From assembly GCA_037349105.1 (NCBI GenBank), contig JAYJMM010000100.1:2443001-2507000 (forward strand): a stretch of DNA of 64,000 bases, given 5' to 3'. A program made the position numbers and the translations under genes. Under the pieces are notes generated by a model. That model did not search any database. It was not told where the DNA came from and was given only the letters and a program-made list of their open reading frames with translations. Shown one piece after another: positions 26,001 to 30,949 of this stretch (the stretch's first letter is position 1; every line of letters begins with the position of its first letter). The stretch comes from Limnomonas spitsbergensis. Its lineage: Eukaryota > Chlorophyta > Chlorophyceae > Chlamydomonadales.

Positions 26001-26777
26001 GCACCCAGTCTATGCAACCTGTCCATGCACCCTGTCCATACACCCTGTCCATGCACCCTGTCCATGCACCCTGTCCATGCACCCTGTCCATGCACTCTGC
26101 CCATGCACCCTGTCCTGCACCCTGTCCTTGAGCCCTGTCCATGCACCCTGTCCATACACCCTGTCCATACACCCTGTCCATACACTATGTCCATACACCC
26201 TGTCCATACAACCTGTCCATGCACCCTGTCCATACACCCTGTCCATACACCCTGTACATGCACCCTGTCCATGCACTCTGCCCATGCACCCTGTCCTGCA
26301 CCCTGTCCATGCACCCTGTCCATGCACCCTGTCCATACAACCTGTCCATGCACCCTGTCCATGCACTCTGCCCATGCACCCTGTCCTGCACCCTGTCCTT
26401 GAGCCCTGTCCATGCACCCTGTCCATACACCCTGTCCATACACCCTGTCCATACACTATGTCCATGCATCCTGTCCATACGCCCTGTCCATGCACCCTGC
26501 CCATGCACCCTGTCCATGCACCCTATCCATGCACCCTGTCCATGCACCCTGTCCATCCTGAGAATCGCACCTTGGCCTTATCTAATTCAATCATAAAGTC
26601 TCGGAGCCAACGCTTCTTGACCACCACGAATTTGGCCGCGAGCGTGGGCGACACCGAGGCCAGCAGCGCCTTTTCCTCCATGTTGCGGAGGCGGGCCTCC
26701 TCCTCAGCACCATCATTTCCATCATCCTCGTCGCTGTCGGTGAGGACGCAAGATGGGGATTTGCAGGAGAGCGCCAT
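1904..26777 (-). CDS. Unrecognised acidic coiled-coil protein with IQ motif, 20 exons, 3' end open
   Basis: Twenty exons join in phase to about 957 codons, starting at ATG 26777 (context GCATGGCG). Order: acidic N-terminus (TDSDEDDGNDGAEEEARL); an Ala-rich helix (DADNSATEAQVNSLMQ); one IQ motif, ATVIQ at the end of one exon joined to RAFRNFKRR in the next; coiled coil (ELEEAKKQLDVFQEQ); a second charged helix (ARLMEELKQEQEEEDALHG); then long Ser/Gly/Arg/Asp-rich, probably disordered stretches. IQ motifs bind calmodulin or EF-hand light chains, so a calcium-linked scaffold role is possible, but I recognise no enzymatic domain. The end is unknown: the last clear exon ends at 1904 and the gene may run past the left edge. 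The exon set is supported by consistent phase; expression is not shown. Confidence 0.75.
2100..2200 (+). repeat. TTTAGGG-type intron motifs
   Basis: Short run of GGTTTAGGGTT motifs between exons Q20 and Q19. Confidence 0.7.
2281..2408 (-). CDS. IQ-protein exon Q19
   Basis: Completes the tryptophan: KNEAGPRSSSTLQQSLALDS then IHGAMPARLSADSACLLRHLD, between TGTCCCAG and GTGGGTAA. Phase 2 in, 1 out. Confidence 0.72.
2561..2770 (-). CDS. IQ-protein exon Q18
   Basis: Completes the arginine, then VRTALSPTRKAPLGTTPHSS and further Pro/Ser/Arg-rich sequence to APKADLSA and a split tryptophan before GTGAGAG. Acceptor ACTCGCAG. Confidence 0.7.
2815..4045. repeat. Degenerate GTACA...TGTAC repeats
   Basis: Roughly 20- to 30-bp spaced units with a core like GTACATTTTGAAGTACA. 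GTAC is its own reverse complement, so the motif reads on both strands. The core resembles the AAAAGGTA donor of exon Q17 read on the minus strand, and may have grown from it. Confidence 0.75.
3612..3790 (-). repeat. Two decayed donor-side copies of exon Q17
   Basis: The first copy reads AELKVGSNQCGPSVMDLERK then DNMHSLK before GGTGTG; the second has a stop. Compare LNARFQQRGPSVMDLDGEDD in the real exon. Confidence 0.8.
4051..4202 (-). CDS. IQ-protein exon Q17 (SIEKKLAKLNARFQQR)
   Basis: Phase 0 after CTGTGCAG: SAMAVSPEVANALRRALS, IEKKLAKLNARFQQR, then GPSVMDLDGEDDPHYLK and a split arginine before GTAGAGG. Helical first half. It is the last of five tandem acceptor copies and the only one that reads to a donor. 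Confidence 0.82.
4203..4860 (-). repeat. Four acceptor-side copies of exon Q17
   Basis: Period about 170 bp. Each has a C/T-rich tract, TGTGCAG (once GGGCAG) and an open start similar to SVVAMTSEVANALRRALNI, then runs into intron instead of IEKKL. Any could act as a decoy 3' splice site. Confidence 0.9.
5319..5697 (-). CDS. IQ-protein exon Q16 (largest)
   Basis: 126 codons plus one base: SDKHVHINREATATTAVADA, a Ser/Gly/Pro region with a polyglycine run, then SLRERRCLRTQLSGRVRGR and AAFSVEMLTRRK before GTATGG. Acceptor CACGCCAG; phase matches Q15. Confidence 0.8.
5795..6497. repeat. 40-bp tandem repeat, about 17 units
   Basis: Unit core GGGAATCAAGACCGTGGAGA plus 20 more bases ending TCCTTGGGC. 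Single-base variants are scattered. Lies in intron Q15-Q16. Confidence 0.95.
6619..7080 (-). repeat. Donor-side copies of exon Q15
   Basis: Three degenerate copies of the exon end CTGCCAGAG followed by GTGCA or GTGTG, near 6619, 6909 and 7046, about 130 to 290 bp apart. Between them are CCCTAAA motifs. Confidence 0.65.
7183..7286 (-). CDS. IQ-protein exon Q15
   Basis: PSSKWPSYDLRPGSASPGNQ then GDSSGQGDVSSDCQ and a split arginine; between GAATGCAG and GTGTGTG. Low-complexity Ser/Gly. Less certain than its neighbours because three similar donor-side copies follow (6619-7080). Confidence 0.58.
7290..7900 (-). repeat. Intron Q14-Q15: CCCTAAA motifs and Q14 donor copies
   Basis: Copies of the Q14 end (ATGCAGCGTCA plus GTAAGTG or GTGAGG) at about 7738-7765 and 7845-7880. 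The rest is short GGGTTCA/CCCTAAA repeats; no other gene seen. Confidence 0.7.
8010..8213 (-). CDS. IQ-protein exon Q14, acidic then basic
   Basis: Sixty-eight codons, phase 0 to 0: DDNDQDGGSRANMGGSGAED, an E/D-rich run, then RRFLALYSAGLVRATSRMQR-QN before GTGAGTG. Donor-side copies near 7740 and 7850. Confidence 0.78.
8220..8680 (+). repeat. Degenerate TTTAGGG/GGGATGCG repeats
   Basis: Intron Q13-Q14 consists largely of GGGTTTAGGGAT-like motifs on the plus strand, degenerate rather than a true telomere tract. Confidence 0.8.
8807..8884 (-). CDS. IQ-protein exon Q13
   Basis: Twenty-six codons, GSSCKRRSSRRVSMADGTMG then NHDDQK, between CTGGAAAG and GTAGGAG. RRVSM resembles a basophilic kinase site (inference). 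Confidence 0.7.
8990..10170. repeat. 11-bp tandem repeat (CCAGGGAAAYA), about 107 units
   Basis: C/T variation at one position is irregular along the array. Three units make 33 bp, so both strands show false ORFs over 300 codons. Confidence 0.95.
10272..10325 (-). repeat. Donor-side copy of exon Q12
   Basis: Reads SDGMLPHTNREDMIQ, against EGILPLTNEEEMSQ in the real exon, followed by ATCGGT in place of the GTCAGT donor. Confidence 0.75.
10516..10701 (-). CDS. IQ-protein exon Q12, Ser/Arg/Gly-rich
   Basis: Sixty-two codons, phase 0 to 0: VNKLGLSLAPRAGGFYGGAS, an SR-rich basic run, then AVVQFEGILPLTNEEEMSQ before GTCAGTG. A decayed copy with a stop lies upstream and a copy of its 3' end downstream. 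Confidence 0.78.
10800..10920 (-). repeat. Decayed acceptor-side copy of exon Q12
   Basis: After GCCGGCAG it reads MNKPGVRSAPKGGG then a TAA stop, then NGGASSRPRARP in line with the real exon. A nonsense-bearing pseudo-exon. Confidence 0.85.
10912..11537. repeat. 27-bp tandem repeat, about 23 units
   Basis: Unit includes GCAAGATGCGAGCAGGCTGA followed by CCCGGGG. Sparse point variants (AGTAGG against AGCAGG). Confidence 0.95.
11735..12052. repeat. 45-bp tandem repeat, about 7 units
   Basis: Unit made of GATGCTGTCACCAGC and GATGCTGCCGCC blocks plus GATGCTGGGCCTGCC; a 15-bp substructure is visible. Confidence 0.93.
12180..12590 (+). other. Intron Q11-Q12 part, TTTAGGG-like motifs
   Basis: GGGTTTAGGGTT motifs and G-rich runs; one donor-side copy of Q11 (GCAGAGGTAGGGCCC on the minus strand near 12290-12310). 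No gene seen. Confidence 0.6.
12596..12696 (-). CDS. IQ-protein exon Q11 (ELLRHLLFGKSLKMLETI)
   Basis: Completes the glycine: GAELLRHLLFGKSLKMLETI then TFAEDSNSAVQAE before GTAGGAG. Hydrophobic/charged pattern suggests a folded helical pair. A degenerate copy lies at 12800-12955. Confidence 0.75.
12710..12800. repeat. Short tandem repeat, unit near GGAATTCAAACGGT
   Basis: About six imperfect 14- to 16-bp units in the intron just upstream of exon Q11. Confidence 0.75.
12800..12955 (-). repeat. Degenerate copy of exon Q11
   Basis: Reads VGGAELLHNCLSRNVAKL in the frame of the real GGAELLRHLLFGKSLKML, with an AG acceptor further upstream. Confidence 0.75.
12960..14340 (-). repeat. Donor-side copies of exon Q10 in the Q10-Q11 intron
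   Basis: GGGGGCAAGCATCGACCAGC followed by TGGTGGGTT recurs near 14220, 14100, 13985, 13860, 13730 and 13575; more diverged forms near 13310, 13205, 13080 and 13005. Period 110 to 140 bp. Confidence 0.85.
14344..14405 (-). CDS. IQ-protein exon Q10
   Basis: Completes a split methionine: AMRGMTSSAALAAGGKHRPA, ending in a split glycine before GTGGGTT. Phase fits Q9 and Q11. Its 3' end and donor are repeated several times downstream. Confidence 0.7.
14410..15015 (+). repeat. Degenerate TTAGGG motifs with a ~115-bp spaced motif
   Basis: ACGAATGTGACAAATCAGCT and close variants recur at about 110-bp spacing (near 14595, 14682, 14786, 14852, 14905), each followed by GGTTAGGG-type sequence. On the minus strand this is the pre-acceptor region of Q10 (GATTGGTCACAG), so these look like acceptor-side copies. 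Confidence 0.7.
15020..15260 (-). repeat. Two donor-side copies of exon Q9
   Basis: Copies of the segment ALHGEVPQLAQMSDPAAKV; the nearer reads GEVAQLAQMSNPAANI, the farther is frameshifted. Confidence 0.82.
15288..15394 (-). CDS. IQ-protein exon Q9, charged helix
   Basis: ARLMEELKQEQEEEDALHGE then VPQLAQMSDPAAKVR, between ACTTCAG and GTGAGTG; phase 0 in, 2 out. Strong helix/coiled-coil composition. Divergent copies of its start and end lie on the two sides. Confidence 0.78.
15400..15830 (+). repeat. TTTAGGG-like motifs in intron Q8-Q9
   Basis: GGTTTAGGGTTTAGGG and GGTTCAGGG runs. No coding signal seen. Confidence 0.75.
15830..16060 (-). repeat. Acceptor-side copies of exon Q9
   Basis: CTCTAG then ARLRKKLEHEQ, and upstream GGGAAG then ARLLERLR, compared with ARLMEELKQEQ in the real exon. 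Confidence 0.78.
16180..16900. repeat. TG/CG-rich microsatellite with exon Q8 copies
   Basis: (TGTGCG)n runs interspersed with three 65- to 90-bp repeats containing AAGATTAAGCAGTAAGGTTT. Minus-strand copies of the Q8 segment LLLGKSFVAREDQ occur near 16375-16410, 16770-16830 and, more degenerate, at 16190-16290. Confidence 0.85.
16916..17032 (-). CDS. IQ-protein exon Q8 (NNRSYRVLLLGKSFVAREDQ)
   Basis: Thirty-nine codons between CTCCCCAG and GTGGGTG: AREGVMRTPKAGASEQYQL, then NNRSYRVLLLGKSFVAREDQ. Acceptor-side copies fill the intron upstream and copies of its 3' half fill the one downstream. Confidence 0.78.
17040..18480 (-). repeat. About 13 acceptor-side copies of exon Q8, ~105-bp period
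   Basis: Each unit holds a CCCCTCAG acceptor, then GTGCGAGAGGGTGTGATGCA, then intron sequence with CAAACTGGTTTGTTTTTCAA. The real exon starts GCACGCGAGGGTGTGATGCG. The most distal copies near 18230-18480 are degenerate. Confidence 0.9.
18555..18611 (-). CDS. IQ-protein exon Q7
   Basis: Nineteen codons, LKVSTMQNHNVFQVQVANR, after TTTGCAAAG and before GTGAGG; phase 0 to 0. Short but flanked by good splice sites and free of nearby copies. Confidence 0.6.
18890..19400. repeat. Poly-C minisatellite, 55- to 75-bp units
   Basis: CCTTTCCTACCTCCAATGAT followed by runs of 8 to 16 C and GCTCCTCCCCTTCCCTG. A degenerate Q6 copy (EAKKKLDQDQEQ) sits at 18890-18940. Confidence 0.88.
19400..19790. other. 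C/T-rich intron sequence
   Basis: CCCTCC-rich minus-intron sequence without clear unit; includes degenerate copies of the Q6 end near 19660-19680. Nothing else seen. Confidence 0.6.
19780..20299 (-). repeat. Four 130-bp donor-side copies of exon Q6
   Basis: Exact 130-bp spacing. Each contains KKQLNVFEEQAAI (real exon KKQLDVFQEQAGI) followed by an AAGGGTGAG donor-like site and a GAGGGAG-rich intron start. Confidence 0.93.
20300..20453 (-). CDS. IQ-protein exon Q6, coiled coil
   Basis: Completes a split arginine then QLREVVIKAQLQATLVARAG, and HAELEEAKKQLDVFQEQ, a heptad-like segment. Donor GTGAGG. Four 130-bp copies of its last part with donor-like sites lie downstream. Confidence 0.8.
20465..20785 (+). 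repeat. 58-bp tandem repeat, about 5 units
   Basis: Unit AATTAAGGGTTTAGGGTTCA plus 38 bases including AGGCCTAGGG and GTATACGG. Contains a telomere-like core. Confidence 0.93.
20785..20992 (+). repeat. 7-bp GAGGGGT repeat
   Basis: About 29 units of TGAGGGG with GAT and GTT variants; same length and G-run as the TTTAGGG telomere repeat. Confidence 0.93.
20993..21150. repeat. CTCAGCTACACCGCATGGCTTC repeats
   Basis: About five imperfect units of 22 to 30 bp immediately downstream of the Q5 donor. Confidence 0.7.
21151..21236 (-). CDS. IQ-protein exon Q5 (RAFRNFKRR, IQ motif half)
   Basis: Starts RAFRNFKRRCQAESWPSD right after CCCCCTCAG, which completes the IQ consensus (IQxxxRxxxxR) begun in Q4. 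Donor GTAAGG after GCGAG, phase 2. Confidence 0.8.
21581..21645 (-). repeat. Second copy of the exon Q4 end
   Basis: Reads HMHLIDQFHRTVQAATAIQ and is followed by GTAACTG, a good donor. It could supply the first half of the IQ motif if spliced to Q5. Confidence 0.82.
21697..21828 (-). CDS. IQ-protein exon Q4 (FLINQFHRTVEAATVIQ)
   Basis: Forty-four codons between ACATTTAG and GTACTG, phase 0 to 0. KQREKQEGVHRHDDSVEVAK, then NAGHMFLINQFHRTVEAATV-IQ. The last residues form the first half of the IQ motif. A second copy of this 3' end lies at 21581-21640. Confidence 0.8.
21900..22120 (-). repeat. Two diverged donor-side copies of exon Q3
   Basis: APSAAVDADKNVAEAQANSL and VPSAAVDATKSVAEAQASSL, related to SAAAMDADNSATEAQVNSL in Q3; one is followed by GTGGGG. 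Confidence 0.85.
22290..23274 (-). repeat. About seven 132-bp donor-side copies of exon Q3
   Basis: Each unit carries VTASVSAVSAAAMDADNSAT then EAQVNSLMQ and GTGGGGGG as donor, plus a poly-C/G run whose length changes the frame. Divergence rises away from the real exon. Confidence 0.93.
23275..23415 (-). CDS. IQ-protein exon Q3 (DADNSATEAQVNSLMQ)
   Basis: Forty-seven codons, phase 0 to 0: VLARLPLYAAGRLRRMVHV then an Ala/Ser-rich amphipathic stretch ending AQVNSLMQ before GTGGGG. It is the only place where the acceptor-side repeats (upstream) and the donor-side 132-bp repeats (downstream) meet in one open exon. Confidence 0.75.
23416..24510 (-). repeat. About ten acceptor-side copies of exon Q3
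   Basis: Each has CTGCAG or CTGCAAG followed by GTGCTTNCCAGRTTGCCCTT-like sequence (VLARLPL in the real exon), spaced roughly 65 to 130 bp and separated by CCCTAAACCCT-type motifs. Divergence rises upstream. Confidence 0.9.
24010..24182 (+). repeat. 7-bp GGGTTGA/GGGTTGG repeat
   Basis: About 24 units; telomere-length variant embedded between two acceptor copies of Q3. Confidence 0.93.
24761..24856 (-). CDS. IQ-protein exon Q2
   Basis: Thirty-two codons, phase 0 to 0: VRTPFRLLDAAAADRSLDGD then EETIIMASDLDE before GTGCGATG. Acceptor CTATCAG. Two partial copies with their own acceptors lie just upstream; only this one runs to a donor. Confidence 0.78.
24870..25101 (-). repeat. Two acceptor-side copies of exon Q2
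   Basis: After TATCAG they read VLTPFRLLDAAADDRC and VQTFFRLLDAATDDLC, compared with VRTPFRLLDAAAADRS. Both then run into intron. Confidence 0.9.
25105..26560. repeat. 13-bp tandem repeat (CCATGCACCCTGT), about 110 units
   Basis: Variants CCATACACCCTGT, CCATGCCCCCTGT and CCATGTGCCCTGT. Fills intron 1 of the IQ gene up to about 10 bases from the Q1 donor. Larger segments (for example the CACTCTGCCCATGCACCCTG neighbourhood near 26093, 26274 and 26363) recur, showing local higher-order duplication. Confidence 0.95.
26571..26777 (-). CDS. IQ-protein exon Q1 (start codon)
   Basis: Sixty-nine codons from ATG 26777: MALSCKSPSCVLTDSDEDDG, an acidic run, then KRWLRDFMIELDKAK before donor GTGCGATT. 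Frame is open further upstream, but this is the only ATG with a good context next to the acidic domain. The 13-bp array begins about 10 bases after the donor. Confidence 0.75.
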
Positions 26778-27233
26778 GCGATACTGTTTTTCTTCCTCGG
26801 TAGACTGTGGGTGGCCTCTGTGCGAGCGCGTGATTGTGTGTGATTGTTTCTTACGCCGGGGTGGAGAAATTCCCAGGGATGACAGAGGATAGAGGAAGCG
26901 AGCAACAGCAACAGCAGGTGGCAACACAGCTGCACAGCGCTACCGCGCGCATGCGACGATACTGTTTCGCTCCCCTTTTGCACCCGAAATGATCATTCGG
27001 AGCCTGTGGTCAGAGGTTGTACGCCTTTGTTTTCTAATATAAAACGCCGAGCAGTGACGTAAAACCTTCGAGCGGGCCGAACCAGTTTCTTCGAAGCGGC
27101 AACACCTCGCTGGGACAAAAACTGTGCGTCCTGCCGAACCCCGCCCCTTGACGTGACGGATGACGCAGACGCATTTAGCTCCGAGACCAAAGGGGGCGGT
27201 GCGAGGCGAAGTAGGCTGTTGGGAGACTTCGGT
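26778..27233. other. Intergenic, 5' flank of the IQ-protein gene
   Basis: Non-repetitive sequence between the Q1 start and the retroelement. It must contain the promoter and 5' UTR; I see no clear TATA box. A minus-strand ORF here (27242-26940) has no recognisable features. Confidence 0.5.
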
Positions 27234-27283
27234 GTACGGCATTTAAAATCCCGTATTCCTCAAACCACGCTCAGGCGTTTTCT
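27234..27283 (+). repeat. Left 50-bp direct repeat of the retroelement
   Basis: Starts GTACGGCATTTAAAATCCCG; 48 of 50 bases match the right copy at 29572-29621. Confidence 0.95.
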
Positions 27284-27417
27284 ATCTTGCTTTCGTGAGA
27301 AAGACTGCTTATTTGGGGCTCTCTATCAACCTATTCCACCCCTTGGACAGGCACCTCCTTGGTTGAGCCTCCTTTTTCTGATCCTGCACTGCTCAAGGCT
27401 ACCGTATCCTATGGTCG

Positions 27418-28338
27418 TTGGCATCACATCAAAAACAACCCCACATACCTACATCGGCCTTCATCGTTGTTCCCAATTGGAAACAAGCCAAATTCATGAC
27501 CCTCCTCAACTCAGGTCATCGCCATATCTCTTACACCAAACTCCACCACACCCATTTACCTTTTCTTCCCCCCGACCATAGCACTCCGGCCGATATTGCT
27601 AACGCAGGCATGCCGAAATTTGACCCTCTCCTCCTCCTCATCTCCAACACTCTTGGAAATACAACCCGTACTTTCCCATATCTTGCCCCCACTTTGGCCC
27701 CGGGCTCCTCCCACCCTTCTCGCTACTTGCTCCCTCCCGGTTTTGGCCAGGCGAATCTCCTTCCTCTGCCCACCACAATCCTTGCACCTCCACCCTCAGC
27801 CCAGCCAAGCCCGGCAACCCCTCCACCCTACGCCCCCTCCTACCCCCTCTGTTGGCACGATATACCGGCATATTACACCGATGGCTCGGCCCTATCTACA
27901 CATGGCAAAGGCATAGCCACGGGTGCGGCCTTCTATTGTACTCAACACCACTACCTACACAGTCCACCCCGATGGCTGGGCTGAAACCAACACTATTACA
28001 CGGGCTGAGCTTGCTGGCATCCATGTTGCCCTCACTCATGCCGCCTTATTACACCACACCGGTGATCTTGCCATTTTCTCAGATTCCTTGGGTTCTCTCT
28101 ATGATACGCAAAAGGCCACCCGCACACATTGCTTGAATGTAAGCACGCCCCCCTTTTCCTCGACATTCGTGCTCTCATCCTTACTAGGCTACGCCTCCGC
28201 CACCATTTTCACATGTACAAGGTCAAATCTCACATCGGCATCATTGGCAATGAACTCGCAGATAAGGGTGCTGCTCTTGCCCTCCAATCCCCCGACCAGT
28301 GCGACTTAGTTCACATGCACCTCAGATGTCCAACACTT
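27418..28338 (+). pseudogene. Retroelement RNase H domain, frameshifted
   Basis: YYTDGSALSTHGKGIATGAA near 27870 gives the first Asp; ITRAELAGIHVALTHAA the Glu; LAIFSDSLGSLYD the second Asp; and KVKSHIGIIGNELADKGAA near 28216-28269 the last His/Asp block. These sit in frame 1, then 2, then 1, so at least two frameshifts break the domain. RNase H removes the RNA strand during reverse transcription. Confidence 0.82.
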
Positions 28339-28383
28339 CGCACACCTACCTGCATGGCTGTGCCTCCCTCCCCCCCATGACAC

Positions 28384-29280
28384 GGACGAACCGTGGTTTG
28401 CTAGGTTTGCATCAGGCCTTACCCATTCTTTGAAGGAACACATGTCCCGAAACTGCCCCCTTCTAACATATGGTCTTACTTCTCCCCCTCCGCCTTGTGC
28501 TATGTCCGCATGCAAGTCCTCGTTGCCTCTGCCCTCGCCCCCTACCTTCCCATCTTATGGCACATGGGTCTGCCCATTAGTGGTATTCGCAACATCCTCA
28601 AATCGCGCACCAATACCTTGTGGACTGCATCTACAGCTATGCATATGAACCGCCCTTACAAAACAGTTGTAGGCACTCGCACCACCCCCCACTGTCCCAT
28701 AGTATGCTCCCATCCCAATGATACCCATGGCCATCTTTTAGGCGATTGTGCTCATTCCTCCATGTCCGCCTCATACATTGCTTCACACAACCGAGCTGTC
28801 TGCATCATCCAAACTGCTATTGCTAATGGCTCCATAGGCTCCTCTTTTACTATCATGGATGCCACTTCCCATGCTAACCTTCCCTTCGGGGTCTATGACA
28901 ACCGTCTTCCACGTTGGTTGGTGCCCCGACGACCCCCCACTTTCCCTGACACCTTTGATTACTGTGACAAAATGCGACCGGATTTGCTTATTGTCCAATG
29001 TCTCCCACATTCCGAATTCCTTCGTCTTCACCTCGCTGGTCAACTCTCTAGCTCACAAACTATGTCTCGCCTCCAGCCAGAGGATGGACTTAGTTGCACT
29101 GTACACGTAGTTGAAGTCGGTTACACCTCCGAATTTTCTTTCGAACAATGCCATGCCCGTAAATCAGAACAACATTTACAACGTATCCTTCTCCTCAAAC
29201 ATAATGGTTGGACAGTTTCCTTGGCACCCGTTCTCCATCCTGCCCTTCCACCTGATCCTTCGCCGACCGTGCCCATCTAG
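28384..29280 (+). pseudogene. Retroelement C-terminal part: zinc knuckle and nuclease-like domain
   Basis: Open from ATG 28495 to a stop at 29280 (261 codons), with related coding sequence (EPWFARFASGLTHSLKEHM) just upstream. CPIVCSHPNDTHGHLLGDC is a CCHC-type knuckle usual downstream of LINE polymerases. Further on, RPDLLIV (about 28975) and VHVVEVGYTSEFSF (about 29101) resemble the PD and ExK parts of a restriction-like endonuclease, though the lysine is not in the usual place. The nuclease call is inference. Confidence 0.6.
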
Positions 29281-29657
29281 CCCATCCCCCCCCCCCCCCC
29301 CCTCATCCTTCCCCGCCTTCTTCCCATGCACATATCATCCTTCTGGGAACCGCAGGCTTCCTCTTTCGTCATGCCGATAAAATCCTCAGCATGCTCGGTG
29401 TCTCCAAACACGACATCTCCTCCGTCCTCAGCCGTCTCACCAAGCATACCATACGCTGCCATATAAACATCCTTCGTCAGCGTCGCCATCTGGAAAACTC
29501 CCCTGCCCATTTTTGCCCGGTACCCCTTGACGACCCTCCTTCACCACCAGATTTTTTGTCTCCCGGTGTATGTACGGCATTTAAAATCCCGTATTCATCA
29601 AGCCACGCTCAGGCGTTTTCTTTCTTTATTTCTTTCTTGGGATATAGAAAGTGGTAA
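29281..29657 (+). pseudogene. Retroelement 3' coding tail after poly-C slip
   Basis: Directly after a run of about 14 C the frame changes and continues GFLFRHADKILSMLGVSKHD to a stop at 29657, running through the right direct repeat. Probably the original C-terminus, displaced by slippage. Confidence 0.5.
29572..29621 (+). repeat. Right 50-bp direct repeat of the retroelement
   Basis: Differs from the left copy at two bases (C to A, A to G). Confidence 0.95.
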
Positions 29658-30440
29658 GATAGACATATTTAGCCTGTCGGACGGGGATGAATGGATGTGT
29701 GGGTAAACTAGACAGGGCAGACGCACAGTCGCCGGCACAGGACGAGACCGGACTACCCGTGGCCGGTACTTCGAGTCAAACCGTTCTTCCAGCCGTTCGC
29801 GTTCGTCCGTCCCCTCACTGGTTCGTCAACAGCAACAACAGGAACATCACTGATGGTAGAAATCGAACGATCTAACGGCAACAGCGTCAACAACAACACA
29901 GAGCGGCAGGCAGCAGCCCCGGCGGTTGCAACGTCGTCACGGTCCGCCCACCGTGGCGACACCCACGCGTGTTCTCCCAATGGTGTACCCCTTGGGTATA
30001 CCCACGCGGGGGTGCGCGTGGGTGTACCCACGCGGGTATCCATCGTCGCGGTCACCCATGTGGGGTCACACATCTGGGTTACACCACGCGGGTCCGCCCA
30101 CCGTGGCGACACCCACGCGTGTTCACCCAATGGTGTACCCCACGCGTACACCCACGCGGGAGGGGGGTGGACCCACGTGGGGGAACCCACAGTTGTCGGG
30201 TGGCATCCCCACTGGGTGGCCGTGGGTATACCCACGCACAGTTTCCCCGACGGTGCGGCGGTGGCACCAACATAGGTGGCTGGGTGCCAACGGCATCCCC
30301 CAGTCCCCTCACTCGTATGCATGGCGGTTGGGATCTGGGCATTGGGGCCGGCTTTCATTGTCCGCGACCTCGCTTCATCAACTCTCATTAATGAGGAATG
30401 CATGGCGAGATGAGAACAAATACAACGTGTAAAGCATGTC
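29622..30440. repeat. ACCCACGCG-rich spaced repeat
   Basis: ACCCACGCGGG and its reverse complement recur between 29941 and 30240, with a larger direct repeat of about 55 bp offset by 150 bp (29941 and 30091, GGTCCGCCCACCGTGGCGAC). GGGTNTACCC inverted motifs are frequent. A minus-strand 216-codon ORF here is not supported by family features. Confidence 0.75.
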
Positions 30441-30870
30441 CCGCTAAGCTTGTGCCGTACCCTGTTGTAATATCATGCTACAAGAGCATGCTACCTTTGC
30501 ATGTACGGTAGTGCCTGTTTTCCCAAACCTGTCAACTACCAAATCGAAAGACAGATACTTCATGATCAAACAAATCACGCTTCAAAAAAATCTCAGAATA
30601 GGGTCTCCGTAATTCAGCCAACCCGGCAGCTCCATTGCCCACATCATAAACGGAAGGCCTTGCCCAGTGCTGTGAGTCTTTAACGTCATAACACCTTATC
30701 CTCGCCTGCGACGACGGCAGTAGAAAGAAACAGGGGCGTGGGGGTTAAGGAAACAGCGAGACCAAGTTTACGGCGGCCATGCTTAACAACACAAAACCCT
30801 AGGCCAGCCAAATCCAGCCACATGGATGTGACCCCGGTTCTTCCTTGGACCCAATTTAAGCTCAAACACG
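30441..30870. other. Intergenic, nothing recognised
   Basis: Moderate-complexity sequence downstream of GYRA. No conserved ORF, RNA gene or array seen. Confidence 0.5.
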
Positions 30871-30945
30871 CAGTATTCCCCAGGTGTACCATCATTGACA
30901 CAGTATTCCCCAGGTGTACCATCATTGACACAGTATTTCGCAGTG
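30871..30945 (+). repeat. 30-bp tandem repeat, two units plus part
   Basis: CAGTATTCCCCAGGTGTACC plus ATCATTGACA, twice without mismatch, then a truncated third unit. Confidence 0.93.
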
Positions 30946-30949
30946 AGCC

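Larger units (their letters stand above)
27284..29571 (+). mobile_element. Broken non-LTR retroelement fragment
   Basis: About 2.3 kb between two direct repeats. Coding on the plus strand in shifted frames: an N-terminal piece, an RNase H domain, a CPxxC...HxxxxC zinc knuckle and a nuclease-like C-terminus. No reverse transcriptase is present, so the copy is probably 5'-truncated. The 50-bp repeats could be a long target-site duplication (inference). Frameshifts, some at poly-C runs, show it is inactive. Confidence 0.75.

Noticed and set aside
25058..26892. HPVHAPCPCTLS and MDRVHGQGAWTG ORFs over 400 codons
   Set aside because: 13-bp repeat read in three frames; lies in intron 1 of the IQ gene.
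29753..30403. 216-codon minus-strand ORF
   Set aside because: Dominated by translated ACCCACGCG repeats; no family motif or splice context.
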